The notes under the pieces: model-generated
What the model was told of the DNA's origin: nothing
The model's database searches: none
The model's input: only the letters and a program-made list of their open reading frames with translations
Shown: piece after piece, positions 1 through 8,640 of the stretch
Layout of the letters: each line of letters opens with the position of its first letter
Numbering within the stretch: the first letter of the stretch is position 1
DNA from: Anaerolineales bacterium
GTDB taxonomy: Bacteria > Chloroflexota > Anaerolineae > Anaerolineales > UBA4823
Direction of reading: 5' to 3'
Length of the DNA stretch: 64,000 nt
NCBI GenBank assembly: GCA_016929095.1
Contig: JAFGJM010000022.1
Coordinates: 62,001-126,000, forward strand
Made by a program: the position numbers and the translations under genes

Positions 1-126
1 TGTAAAGAGAGATCAATTTTGATAAACAATAACAACCTCCCGCGGATTTCGCACATGTGGGAAGCTTTTTCTAAATCGTTCTCCAGCCTTCAATTACCCT
101 AATTCACCGTATTTTTATACAAATAG

Positions 127-155
127 TTGCATTATTTACAAAAATACTGTATAGT
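127..155 (+). promoter_or_regulatory. sigma70-type promoter of the peroxiredoxin gene
   Basis: A TTGCAT hexamer (127-132) and a TATAGT hexamer (150-155) are separated by exactly 17 bases, close to the TTGACA/TATAAT consensus. It lies 77 bases upstream of the first good start codon at 232, so a leader of about 70 bases is expected. No obvious repressor palindrome overlaps it. Assignment is by motif only. Confidence 0.5.
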
Positions 156-231
156 GAATAAGGCAAGCTTTACTGATTTTTATCGAATATCCTATTGTCG
201 TAAATTACCAAAATACAGAAAGGAGAACCAT

Positions 232-933
232 ATGCCCGAAATGAAGGATGGGTGTGTGAAACCCGCAGGCGGGGTGCTTTCACCCAAATCGCAAACTCCC
301 CAACCATCAGGCGCGGTTCCAGTCCAGGAGGTGAAAAAGATGGTAGCCAGAGTAGGAAAAGAAGCGATTGACTTTGAAGCCAATGCCTTTGTGAAGGGAG
401 TTGGGTTTAAACCCATAAAACTCTCCGATTATAAAGGCAAATGGATTGTGCTTTGTTTTTATCCGGGGGACTTCACTTTTGTCTGACCGACAGAATTAGC
501 GGCGGTCGCCGCTCTCTATAAAGAATTTCAAGCCTTAGGAACAGAAATATTAGCTGCCAGCACCGATAGCCGTTTTGTGCACAAGATATGGCAGGAACAG
601 GAACTCTCCAAGATGGTGGACGGAGGGGTGCCTTTCCCCATGCTATCGGACGCCGGCGGGAAAATTGGCGAAGTCTATGGGATATATGACGAAGCCGCTG
701 GTGTGGACATCCGCGGCAGATTCATCATCGATCCTGATTTTGTAGTCCGCGCCATGGAAGTGTTGACCCCCGAAGTGGGGCGCAACCCCAAGGAAATGAT
801 CCGTCAAGTGAAAGCCTTCCAGCATGTGGCTGCCACGGGCGAAGTGACGCCTTCCGGCTGGGAACCGGGTGGCAAAACCTTGACCCCAGGACCCGACCTG
901 GTGGGTAAGGTGTGGGAAGTCTGGAAACCGTAA
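232..933 (+). CDS. selenocysteine-containing peroxiredoxin (AhpC/PrxU-like), TGA at residue 85
   Basis: A thiol peroxidase of the AhpC/2-Cys peroxiredoxin family, which reduces hydrogen peroxide and alkyl hydroperoxides. The reading frame is open from 232 to 933 except for one TGA at 484-486. This TGA sits exactly where the family has its peroxidatic cysteine: the frame reads DFTFV-TGA-PTEL, against the family's DFTFVCPTE. The frame then continues to the family's C-terminal end. A hairpin with a GGTC loop follows the TGA at the spacing of a bacterial SECIS, so I read the codon as selenocysteine. Two starts have good ribosome sites: ATG 232 (AGGAGA, 5 bases away) and ATG 340 (AGGAGG at 326-331, 8 bases away). 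From 340 the Sec would be residue 49, the usual place for the catalytic residue. The usual C-terminal resolving motif VCP reads VTPSGW, so the resolving Cys is absent. Cys8 and Cys75 remain. A pseudogene or sequencing error is the alternative. Confidence 0.85.
484..513 (+). promoter_or_regulatory. candidate bacterial SECIS element (UGA plus hairpin)
   Basis: After the UGA at 484-486 comes a perfect 6-bp stem, AGCGGC (498-503) pairing with GCCGCT (508-513), closed by the loop GGTC (504-507). Bacterial SECIS hairpins lie immediately 3' of the UGA inside the coding sequence and need a G in the first loop positions. The E. coli fdhF SECIS has a GGUC loop about 18 bases after its UGA; here the distance is 17. 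The hairpin itself is visible in the sequence. Its SelB-binding role is inferred. Confidence 0.7.
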
Positions 934-950
934 AATCAAAGTCTCATGAT

Positions 951-987
951 CGACCTGTCAAACCACACATTGACAGGTCGTTTTTTT
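951..987 (+). terminator. rho-independent terminator after the peroxiredoxin gene
   Basis: A perfect 10-bp stem, CGACCTGTCA (951-960) with TGACAGGTCG (971-980), has a 10-base loop and is followed by seven T. It starts 17 bases after the stop codon and supports the view that the gene is transcribed as one unit through the TGA to this point. Confidence 0.92.
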
Positions 988-1321
988 ATCTTTATAAAAT
1001 TGTTTGATCTTCATAAACAACCCTGTGCTCAATATTTTTCTTCATAGCAATATATGCCGACCCCAGTTAAAGATTTTTTATTATTTGGTTTCTATTGAAA
1101 AGAATCGAATTATTATGAACGTATGATCCATGTATAAATAAAGAAAACGATCTTAAATGATTCTCTAAAAGTTTAAAAAAGATTATAATCCAATCAAATT
1201 GCTTCTCTTTATTATTTTGCCCATGAGGAAGCGGGGCAATGATTACTGTGTTTTTCTTCTTCGATAAAAAATAGATATTTGGTTTTTATGTGGGTTATCA
1301 AATCTATTGGAGGTTTTTTCT
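988..1321. other. AT-rich intergenic stretch
   Basis: About 330 bases between the peroxiredoxin terminator and the large secreted-protein gene. It is strongly AT-rich with many A and T runs. It probably holds the promoter for the gene at 1322, but I cannot single out a convincing -35/-10 pair. No ORF, RNA fold or repeat was recognised. Confidence 0.5.
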
Positions 1322-4300
1322 ATGAAAAGAGAAAAAATTTATATATTTCCTTTTGCAATGCTAATATTATTTATTATTTTAAATCTAAAACCCATTACCG
1401 CAAAAGCATTACTTTTCCAAACCCAAACTCCAAAACGTGACCCGCAAATTGTCAGAGAATTATTATTTCAAAATATATCCCTGAATATTGTTTTACCAGA
1501 GAAAACAAAACAATCAACAATCTATCCCGATACAAGCATATTGGGCACCCCTCCTTCTTGGTCGCAATTGATTTTTCAAGCTTATCGAGACGGCAGATGG
1601 AACCTTTATTCAATTCAACCCGATGGAACCGGCGATAGAAAAATCACCTCTAATAAAGGAGCAAACACCTATCCGGCATATAAAAAAAACGGTCAACTAA
1701 TAGCCTTTGCAAATGATCGCAGTGATGATTTTGAAATATATACGATTAATAAAGATGGTTCAAATTTAAAACGAATTACCCAAAATAATGCAACAGATAC
1801 CTTACCCACATGGTCTCCAAATGGCGAGTTAATTGCATTCCAATCTGATCGAGAGGGGAATCATAATATCTACGTTATGGACGAAAATGGAAATAATATT
1901 ATACAATTAACGAATTCTTCGGCTTATGACGGAGAGCCAAGTTGGTCTCCCGTAGGGGATCAAATCGTTTTTGTATCCAATCGCACCGGAAATTTCGAAC
2001 TATGGGTCATGAATAGTGATGGTACAAAACAACATCAAATAACAACTGGTGCGGTTTCTTATGCACCAGATTGGTCACCAAAGGGAGACCAAATTGCATT
2101 TTCGAATGATAGTGATGGCAATGGATTTTATGAAATATGGCTAATCGATCCCGAGGGAGGTAAACTGCAAACATTAGACTTCCCGCATGGCCCAGATGTT
2201 ATTGACTTATGGTCACCAAGTTGGTCACCCGATGGCAATTGGCTAGCTTTCATTTCTACGTATTGGGGAGAATATCAAAATCAATGGTTTTGGGACTATA
2301 GTCGCATTAAATTAAGCAATTTTAGCGCAACTTTCGAAGATAATACACTTATTGAAGACAGGTATATTATGCGCGTCGATTGGGCAGCAAACGATCTATT
2401 ACCCCCCAACCCGTGTTCTGTTACTTCAAGCGCTCAAAATAAATGGAGTGATATTCCTGTCCAATTTACTGCCCAAGATCAGGGGGCTTCAGGTATTGCG
2501 GCTTATGATGGTCAATTCCGTAAGCCGGGTAACAATTGGCAAGAATTAGTGAGTTGGATTAGATCCAATGGAGCTATTTATTCGGGTTTTGGCACTGGAC
2601 AAGTTGAATTTCGATGTCGTGCTTATGATTGGGCGGGTAATGTTGGGCCTTGGTCCGAAACGATAGCCAGTTCTTCCAATATCGATGCTATTTACCCTTC
2701 ATCTTCAATATTAAGTGGAGAACAATATATCAGGGGAAACAGTGCAAATGTCACTTGGTATGGCTCTGATCAAGGAAGTGGAATAGAAAAATATAATATC
2801 TATTCCAAAGATGGGGAGAATGGTAATTGGACTAAATGGTTGTCCGAAACTCCCAACAATCAGGGAATATTTACTGGAGAAACTGGACATAAATACTTTT
2901 TTCGGAGTCAAGCGTATGACCAATCTGGACATACACAATCCTGGCAACCAAATTCCCAAAGGTCAATTACTTTTTATTCAACCACACTTACCGCAACAGT
3001 CACCGATCAACGTGGAAATTTGATTCCATCACAATCGATTGATTTACAACCTGCTGCCATAAATGAACCAATATCTGATGCGCCAGGTATATATACCTAC
3101 TATTTCACAGGGGATGATGTTACTCATTTATTGGATATAGCTGCTTCTGGTTTTGTCGCGCATCCTCCAGCGAAGGTTAATTCATCACAAGATTCACTGT
3201 TTAACTCAGTCCTTCTACCTACAGACAATCATATTATAGATGGGGGATTTGAATCTGGCACACTGAATAATTGGTCGGTTTTAGGTGATGGGGCTATGAC
3301 CATTTCAACAACTCAACATACTGGGGAATTTGCGCTTCAATTGTCTCATGTAACGTCAAATACTACCATTGTTTCTCAACTTATAACCATTGATAGTTCT
3401 TTTCATCAACCAACTTTATCCTTTTTATATCGTGTTCCAACAAATTTAAATGGCGGTACATTCAAAGTTAATGTTTCTGGAGCGATATTGGAATCAGCGC
3501 TAATAACTAATACTGTCAATGAACAGTGGACACCGATATGGATGGACCTTTCACCTTTCCAGAGTCAAGATATTACTCTTACATTTGAATTGAATGAAGC
3601 ATCTGGGATTGTACTGATCGATGATGTAGCAATTGGATCATGGAATACCCCAATTATCAATAACGTCTCTCCCACTGAATGGATTGAAAACAAACAGACG
3701 TCACTCACAATTAGTGGTGAAAATTTTCTACACACCCCGGAAATTTATTTGGATGATATCCAATTGACCAACGTCGTGTGGGTTAGCTCCACATTAATTA
3801 CAGCAAATATTCCTTCAAATATCATAGAAGGTGAATACGAATTACAAATAATAAATCCCGGAGGCGCCAGTAGTAAATTCTCTGATACTATCCAGGTAAA
3901 AACCATAAAATCTTATTTACCTCTGATTTTTCATGATGCTTCCAAAATCCAGTCTCAATCTACTTCAGATTGGCTTATGTTTGGTTATGATGCTACTCGA
4001 ACAGGATATAACCAAGGCGATAATGGCGCCTCACGCTATAGTTTGGCATGGGAAGTACAATACCCATCTATTTATTGCTATGATGGCATACCTTTAGTAA
4101 TTGCTGATAATATTTTAATAAGCGGAGATTGCGGGTCTAATCTCATTGCACTCAATGCTGAAACAGGAGATCAATTATGGCTGACTAACGATAGTGACTC
4201 CCCTTTCCAAAATTCCGCAACGATTTCAAATGGTTTTGTATATTGGGGATTATCTCCTTCTTCCTCAAATTTTCACGCTCTTGATTTATATACAGGAAGC

Positions 4301-5032
4301 GAATATTGGCAAACTTCTATACCAAACAACTGGAGTCCAATCATAGCTGACCATCGAATATTTTCTTCAAGAGATTATGATAATGGGCTGGCAGCTCGCA
4401 ACGCCAGTTCTGGTTCAACCGATTGGTCGAACAGGTTCTATATGAAGGGAAACGAAAACGGAAACATGAGTTATTATGAAGGTATCCTCTACTCGTGGGT
4501 AAATGGGATATTTAGAGCAATTAATCCAACTACAGGTGGCATATATTGGAGTTTATCAATAGAACCTTATTATGATGGTTGGTTTCGGCAAATGCCAGTC
4601 ATTTCAAATGGAATTGCAATTGTAGGAATGGGCACTATCCCAACAGTCTGTGCTATCGATATTAACACCCATCAATTGCTATGGACAGCAATTATTGATG
4701 CATCTAGCACTGTAGAACCATTTTTTGCCATAGCAGATAATGTGGTTTATGCTTTATTTGGTAAATTATACGCATATGATTTATATACAGGGGAATTACT
4801 ATGGGATTTTCCAGGCAATTCAGCAATGTATTCAAACCCCATAATTACTAAAAATTACATTTATGTATCAACAGATATGTATGATCCACATACTTATGTT
4901 ATCGATAGAAATACTCACCAACTTGTTTGGGAAATTGATAAAGGCGGGTATATTGCTGTAGCGAATGGATTTTTATATATAAATTATGCTAACGATAGTA
5001 AAATCTATGCATATCGGGCACAAGATCCTTGA
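1322..5032 (+). CDS. large secreted protein: TolB-like propeller, Ig-like, jelly-roll, IPT/TIG and PQQ-like propeller
   Basis: A 1236-residue exported protein, started at ATG 1322 behind GGAGG (1309-1313); the longer frame would need a TTG inside that ribosome site. Residues 1-30 are a signal peptide with a basic start and a hydrophobic core. Residues about 55-350 hold TolB/WD40-like blades with the repeated WSPNGELIAF and DREGNHNIYVM pattern. About 360-560 are Ig-like segments with repeated aromatic/Gly motifs, and about 630-770 a jelly-roll like those of binding modules (GGFESGTLNNWSV). About 775-865 is an IPT/TIG domain. A YLPLIF motif follows near residue 895, and then a second propeller of PQQ-type blades (ALNAETGDQLW, YDLYTGELLWDF) runs to the end. 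No catalytic residues are evident, so a binding or scaffold role at the cell surface is inferred. The gene is much more AT-rich than its neighbours, which suggests transfer. Confidence 0.75.
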   Translation: MKREKIYIFPFAMLILFIILNLKPITAKALLFQTQTPKRDPQIVRELLFQNISLNIVLPEKTKQSTIYPDTSILGTPPSWSQLIFQAYRDGRWNLYSIQPDGTGDRKITSNKGANTYPAYKKNGQLIAFANDRSDDFEIYTINKDGSNLKRITQNNATDTLPTWSPNGELIAFQSDREGNHNIYVMDENGNNIIQLTNSSAYDGEPSWSPVGDQIVFVSNRTGNFELWVMNSDGTKQHQITTGAVSYAPDWSPKGDQIAFSNDSDGNGFYEIWLIDPEGGKLQTLDFPHGPDVIDLWSPSWSPDGNWLAFISTYWGEYQNQWFWDYSRIKLSNFSATFEDNTLIEDRYIMRVDWAANDLLPPNPCSVTSSAQNKWSDIPVQFTAQDQGASGIAAYDGQFRKPGNNWQELVSWIRSNGAIYSGFGTGQVEFRCRAYDWAGNVGPWSETIASSSNIDAIYPSSSILSGEQYIRGNSANVTWYGSDQGSGIEKYNIYSKDGENGNWTKWLSETPNNQGIFTGETGHKYFFRSQAYDQSGHTQSWQPNSQRSITFYSTTLTATVTDQRGNLIPSQSIDLQPAAINEPISDAPGIYTYYFTGDDVTHLLDIAASGFVAHPPAKVNSSQDSLFNSVLLPTDNHIIDGGFESGTLNNWSVLGDGAMTISTTQHTGEFALQLSHVTSNTTIVSQLITIDSSFHQPTLSFLYRVPTNLNGGTFKVNVSGAILESALITNTVNEQWTPIWMDLSPFQSQDITLTFELNEASGIVLIDDVAIGSWNTPIINNVSPTEWIENKQTSLTISGENFLHTPEIYLDDIQLTNVVWVSSTLITANIPSNIIEGEYELQIINPGGASSKFSDTIQVKTIKSYLPLIFHDASKIQSQSTSDWLMFGYDATRTGYNQGDNGASRYSLAWEVQYPSIYCYDGIPLVIADNILISGDCGSNLIALNAETGDQLWLTNDSDSPFQNSATISNGFVYWGLSPSSSNFHALDLYTGSEYWQTSIPNNWSPIIADHRIFSSRDYDNGLAARNASSGSTDWSNRFYMKGNENGNMSYYEGILYSWVNGIFRAINPTTGGIYWSLSIEPYYDGWFRQMPVISNGIAIVGMGTIPTVCAIDINTHQLLWTAIIDASSTVEPFFAIADNVVYALFGKLYAYDLYTGELLWDFPGNSAMYSNPIITKNYIYVSTDMYDPHTYVIDRNTHQLVWEIDKGGYIAVANGFLYINYANDSKIYAYRAQDP

Positions 5033-5205
5033 TCGTATCGGTTTTTAAATTTAAATATTTAAGTATCTCATTATGAATGATTAGAAAAAATCAAATGAAA
5101 AATATTTATCGTTGGTTTATTCACATGGACAATTTCATCAGTATCCTGAAGTATTAATATCTTTATCGCTCAAGCGTAACGCTCAAATCTAAATGGTAAA
5201 ACATC

Positions 5206-6021
5206 GTGGGATTTTACGACCTCACTAAAGAAGACAGGGCAAGGTTAATCGAGAATATGGAAAACCATATCGCGGAGGGTTTGGAATGCAAGGATTCCCA
5301 AATACTGATTAATTACGCGGCGGACAATGATACGTATATCCGAAAACAAGCTTATATCATCCTGGGTAAACTTTATCACCAAAAAGAGCACTACCAACCG
5401 TGTATCCTCGAATTGTTAGAAGAGATGTTATCCAATGATAATGAAAAAATCCGCCAAACCGCCGTTTATGCGTTGGGGGAAATTGGCGATTTCGAAAAAA
5501 TCACTCCGTTTTTAGAACAAGGCTTAGAAGATGCGCACCATTCCGTGCGCAATGCGGTGATCGGCGCCTTGAAACAATTAGGGCGTAAATATCCATCTCC
5601 TATCCTGGCATTTGCCCGCCGGCATCTACACGATCCCAATCCTGAAATTCGCCGCCAGATCATACATGGGATCGAGTTACATGGCAGGACTCATCCCCAA
5701 GATATCTTACCGCTGTTGCAAGAATTACAAGATGACCCCAACCGCAGGGTAAGCGACATGGTGATACATGTGTTAGGGCAAATAAGCTACAAACGAGGCT
5801 GCTTGGAAACCGTTATCCAGGAATTGAAAACCTGGCAGAATCGTGTGCTGGTTTCTAAAGCAATGAATGCTATCCTGAAAGTACATGCCGAGCAAAGTTA
5901 TTGCGCTTATTCCCTGGAAGAGGCGCACGCATACATCCAGAGAGAAATCGGTGGTATTGATATAAAAGAAAATGCCCCCTCATCTCCATCTAATTATGGT
6001 CATTCGTCACCCGACACTTAA
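5206..6021 (+). CDS. HEAT-repeat protein
   Basis: A 271-residue soluble protein made almost wholly of HEAT/armadillo-like helical hairpins. The repeats are visible as DNDTYIRKQAYIILGKL, NDNEKIRQTAVYALGEIG, DAHHSVRNAVIGALKQLG, DPNPEIRRQIIHGIELHG and DPNRRVSDMVIHVLGQI, spaced about 35-40 residues apart. Such proteins act as protein-binding scaffolds; no catalytic site is visible. The frame opens with GTG at 5206 without a clear ribosome site, and ATG 5257 is an alternative that would lose 17 residues. It stands alone between the large secreted protein and the convergent GH5 gene, so context does not suggest a partner. Confidence 0.75.
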   Translation: MGFYDLTKEDRARLIENMENHIAEGLECKDSQILINYAADNDTYIRKQAYIILGKLYHQKEHYQPCILELLEEMLSNDNEKIRQTAVYALGEIGDFEKITPFLEQGLEDAHHSVRNAVIGALKQLGRKYPSPILAFARRHLHDPNPEIRRQIIHGIELHGRTHPQDILPLLQELQDDPNRRVSDMVIHVLGQISYKRGCLETVIQELKTWQNRVLVSKAMNAILKVHAEQSYCAYSLEEAHAYIQREIGGIDIKENAPSSPSNYGHSSPDT

Positions 6022-6029
6022 ACACCTAC

Positions 6030-7916
6030 TCACCTGACACTTGTGACTTTCACCCAATGCGTCTGTCTTTCCAGCGTGTGGTAATAACGCAAACTTTGCG
6101 CCATTTCGTCTTTCTCAAAGCGCCCATCCGAAACGGCAACCTCATAGCCCCGTGGGTATTGGAAATTGGGGATGAAAAATTCAGTGGGGGCGGAAATGTC
6201 CTCTTCGTGTTGGAACTCGAACTCGAAAACCTTTTTATTAATGTCAAAAGACATACGCAAGGGTAAACCAGCCGTTGCTTTGGTGTACGGTCGTACCACG
6301 GCTTCCAACGCCCGCCCGCCGGAATAGATGTCCTCCGGGTTGGATTGCTGGTTGCGGCTGAAAATGGACAGGTCCTCGTCGTTCCACATGTCGCCGCGGG
6401 CATTGGTGTTATCGGCGGTGTAATTCCAGATCGTGTAGGAAACCAGGGTATCATCCATGGCGGTCATGGTGCGGTTCATGGCTTTCACCGCGGTGGAAAA
6501 ATCGCCGGTCTGGTAGGCGCGTTTCATCTGCAGGTCGAAGGGGATACCGGTCTCGCCGATGATGACAGGCGCACCCTGCATTTGTTCGAAGGATTTGTGT
6601 TTCCAGTGTTCGATCTGCCGGGCAAACGATTTGCGTACCGCGCCTTTGCCCACCACCAACTTTTGAGTATGTATATCAATGCCCAACCACGAATATAGTT
6701 TTTTACTCAACAAAGTCATCACGTCATACCAATGCGCCGCCGAAACGATATTCTCCACGTCACCCGGCTGCCATACCGGCAAAGGATATTCCGGAGCAGT
6801 TTCTACAAAGATCAGGGATTGCGGATCGATCTCACGAATGGCTGCCGCAAAACGGTTGGCAAAGGGACGGAAGTAATCACGGTTGAAATCGACTTCTTTG
6901 CCGTTGAGTTTATGGAAGTAATCCGGTTTGAGCAGCACCGGCTCGCCTTTGGCATTGACAGCCCACACACCATGCTGCTTCCAGATGCACGCGCACCCGG
7001 GCAACCAGGCGCTAACGCCATCAGGGTTGAGTATCCGCGTGCCAGTCTGCCGGGGTGCGGGGATGGCGAACTTCCATACCCCCACTTCCTGCGGTAACCC
7101 GCTGCCCAGCAGCATGGATTGGTAATAAGTAGGGTAATCGCCAATCCGCAAGGGTCCTGGGTTGGTGTTCAAATCGGGAATGCCGATGTAACCCAACGCC
7201 GGCTCGTTGAGTGTGTCGTATCCGACCACGTTAGACAGCCCTTTCAACCGCTCTGCCACCTGCTGCATGGCCGCGATATAGTGGCTTTGCAGGAATTCCT
7301 GAACAGGCTGCCCCTCCACCAGGGTTTGGGGAGCAAAATCATTCCCGGCGAAGAACAGGGTATACATGGTTGCGGCTGCCAGCTTATAGTTATTGGTTGG
7401 CCAGATCATACGCGGGAAGGGGTCGCCGTGGATAGCATGAGTGATTGCTGCGCCGGTCTCATCGAAGTGGGTCATATCCAGCCCGGCGGCTTCCAGCGTC
7501 CAGCCGGGAGCGCCATCGCCGCCGGAAAAACGGCTCCAAACATCCTGGTGGGGATCGATGAACAGATCGATGCCGTAATCGCCGGCTTTCTTGACTACCG
7601 CGTAGAGGTAATCCAGGTAGGCTTCATCATAGATACCCGGACCGGCGTGTTCCACCGCCTCCCAGGTGGTTAAGAAGCGTAGAAAGTTGAGTCCCCAGGC
7701 GCGCAGGCGGCTGAAATGCTCTTCGGCTTCTTCCAATGGGAAGGGACGCCCGATAAAGGCTACGTTGCGGTGATCGAAGAAGTTATCCCGCCGAAAAGTG
7801 GCGCCATCGGGAGTATAGGGAACTTTACTGCTGCCGCCCAGGTTTACCCCGCGTAAAATCAACCGGCGGTTGTGCTCATCTTTAAACCAGCCTTGATCAA
7901 GGTGAATTGAGGACAT
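6030..7916 (-). CDS. glycoside hydrolase family 5 (glucosylceramidase/endoglycoceramidase-like)
   Basis: A 628-residue TIM-barrel glycosidase without a signal peptide, hence probably cytoplasmic. The N-terminal LILRGVNLGGSSKVP is the classic GH5 opening strand. The acid/base lies in YDTLNEPALG (Glu238) and the nucleophile in VIIGETGIPFD (Glu455), numbered from the chosen ATG. Other GH5 pieces are FIDPHQDVWSRFSG and the HWYD motif. The long loops and a C-terminal beta domain (about 510-628) resemble the subfamily with fungal and bacterial beta-glucosylceramidases and beta-glucosidases. The exact substrate is uncertain. I start it at ATG 7916, which follows AGGAGA at good spacing; a 12-residue longer frame has no ribosome site. 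It converges with the HEAT gene, 8 bases apart, and its 5' side is bordered by a REP palindrome. Confidence 0.85.
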   Translation of the reverse strand: MSSIHLDQGWFKDEHNRRLILRGVNLGGSSKVPYTPDGATFRRDNFFDHRNVAFIGRPFPLEEAEEHFSRLRAWGLNFLRFLTTWEAVEHAGPGIYDEAYLDYLYAVVKKAGDYGIDLFIDPHQDVWSRFSGGDGAPGWTLEAAGLDMTHFDETGAAITHAIHGDPFPRMIWPTNNYKLAAATMYTLFFAGNDFAPQTLVEGQPVQEFLQSHYIAAMQQVAERLKGLSNVVGYDTLNEPALGYIGIPDLNTNPGPLRIGDYPTYYQSMLLGSGLPQEVGVWKFAIPAPRQTGTRILNPDGVSAWLPGCACIWKQHGVWAVNAKGEPVLLKPDYFHKLNGKEVDFNRDYFRPFANRFAAAIREIDPQSLIFVETAPEYPLPVWQPGDVENIVSAAHWYDVMTLLSKKLYSWLGIDIHTQKLVVGKGAVRKSFARQIEHWKHKSFEQMQGAPVIIGETGIPFDLQMKRAYQTGDFSTAVKAMNRTMTAMDDTLVSYTIWNYTADNTNARGDMWNDEDLSIFSRNQQSNPEDIYSGGRALEAVVRPYTKATAGLPLRMSFDINKKVFEFEFQHEEDISAPTEFFIPNFQYPRGYEVAVSDGRFEKDEMAQSLRYYHTLERQTHWVKVTSVR

Positions 7917-7940
7917 AGGATGATCTCCTGATTGTTTGCA

Positions 7941-7962
7941 GGGGCGACGCATGCGTCGCCCC
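7941..7962. repeat. REP palindrome copy 1
   Basis: A perfect 22-bp palindrome with half-site GGGGCGACGCA. Its last base is also the first base of the reverse-strand stop codon of the RAYT gene (7962-7964). The same core recurs at 8201-8228 and 8575-8592, with a variant at 8612-8640, which identifies it as the REP family served by the neighbouring transposase. Confidence 0.85.
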
Positions 7963-8501
7963 TACGCGCGGTATTCTCTATCTTCTATCCAGCGGGCAGG
8001 GTTTGTGTTTATATAATTCAAAATGCTTTCCCATTCGGTTTCGTCTCTAATGATATGTTCGTAATAATTTTGCTGCCAAACCGGTGCGCCAGGCGTGCGG
8101 CGGAGGATATTGATTTTTCTGGCAACGGCAGATTTGAATGATCCGACAATTACGCCAAGGGATACAGGCTTTGGAATGTATAAAGAATGATGCATCGTCG
8201 GTAGGGGCGACGCATGCGTCGCCCCTACATCGATAACGATTATGCCATGAATATGGTTTGGCATTACAACCCAAGCGCTCATATCGGCTGCCACATTGGA
8301 AAAATGTGTCGGGATCGATTGCCAATATTCATCAACGATCAATCCAAACTGATTCAAATTCATTCCACCCCGGAAAACTTCTCCAAATAGTAACCGTTTT
8401 CTATAAGTACATATCGTGACGAAATACGCACCATTTTGTGAATAATCAAAACCTGCCAGTCGTAAAGATCTCCTGTGATATTTGTTATCTTTGAATTCCA
8501 A
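7962..8501 (-). mobile_element. REP-associated tyrosine transposase (RAYT, Y1/HUH)
   Basis: A 179-residue Y1-type single-strand transposase of the IS200/TnpA-REP group, which nicks and joins REP hairpins. The start MEFKDNKYHRRSLRLAGFDY and the strand GAYFVTICTYRKRLLFGEV are typical of the family. The HUH metal motif is in MPNHIHGII, and the nucleophile tyrosine is probably in ESILNYINTNP. Its own REP palindrome (8201-8228) lies in frame in the middle of the gene and encodes the insert GATHASPL just after the HUH strand. Its stop codon comes from the edge of REP copy 1. Family length and both catalytic motifs are intact, so it may be active. The mid-gene insert is the only oddity. Confidence 0.9.
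8201..8228. repeat. REP palindrome copy 2, inside the RAYT coding sequence
   Basis: A perfect 28-bp palindrome (half-site GTAGGGGCGACGCA) within the transposase gene. It keeps the frame and is translated as part of GATHASPL. It is the longest and best preserved of the copies here. Confidence 0.88.
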
Positions 8502-8574
8502 AATAACCCGCCCTTTGTTTTCCTGCTATGTTTTTATTTCATCATTTTGGTTCCCTAATTATATACTGCGAGAG

Positions 8575-8592
8575 GGCGACGCATGCGTCGCC
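8575..8592. repeat. REP palindrome copy 3 (trimmed)
   Basis: An 18-bp perfect palindrome with half-site GGCGACGCA, upstream of the RAYT gene. The outer bases of the longer copies are lost on one side. Together with copies 1, 2 and 4 it brackets the transposase, a typical REPtron layout. Confidence 0.8.
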
Positions 8593-8611
8593 TTGATATT
8601 CCGTTATTCCT

Positions 8612-8640
8612 GTATGGGCGAGGCATGCCCCGCCCCTATC
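8612..8640. repeat. REP palindrome copy 4 (diverged variant)
   Basis: An imperfect palindrome centred on GGCATGCC, with arms GGGCGA and CGCCCC, the GGGGCATGCC variant of the family. It covers the stop codon of the MBL gene (8636-8638 on the reverse strand), so the TAG of that gene is part of the repeat edge, as for the RAYT gene and copy 1. Confidence 0.75.

Noticed and set aside
127-933. Two separate genes, or a broken peroxiredoxin
   Set aside because: Both halves are in one frame, match one family end to end, are parted only by a TGA at the catalytic site, and a SECIS-like hairpin follows. There is no other damage.
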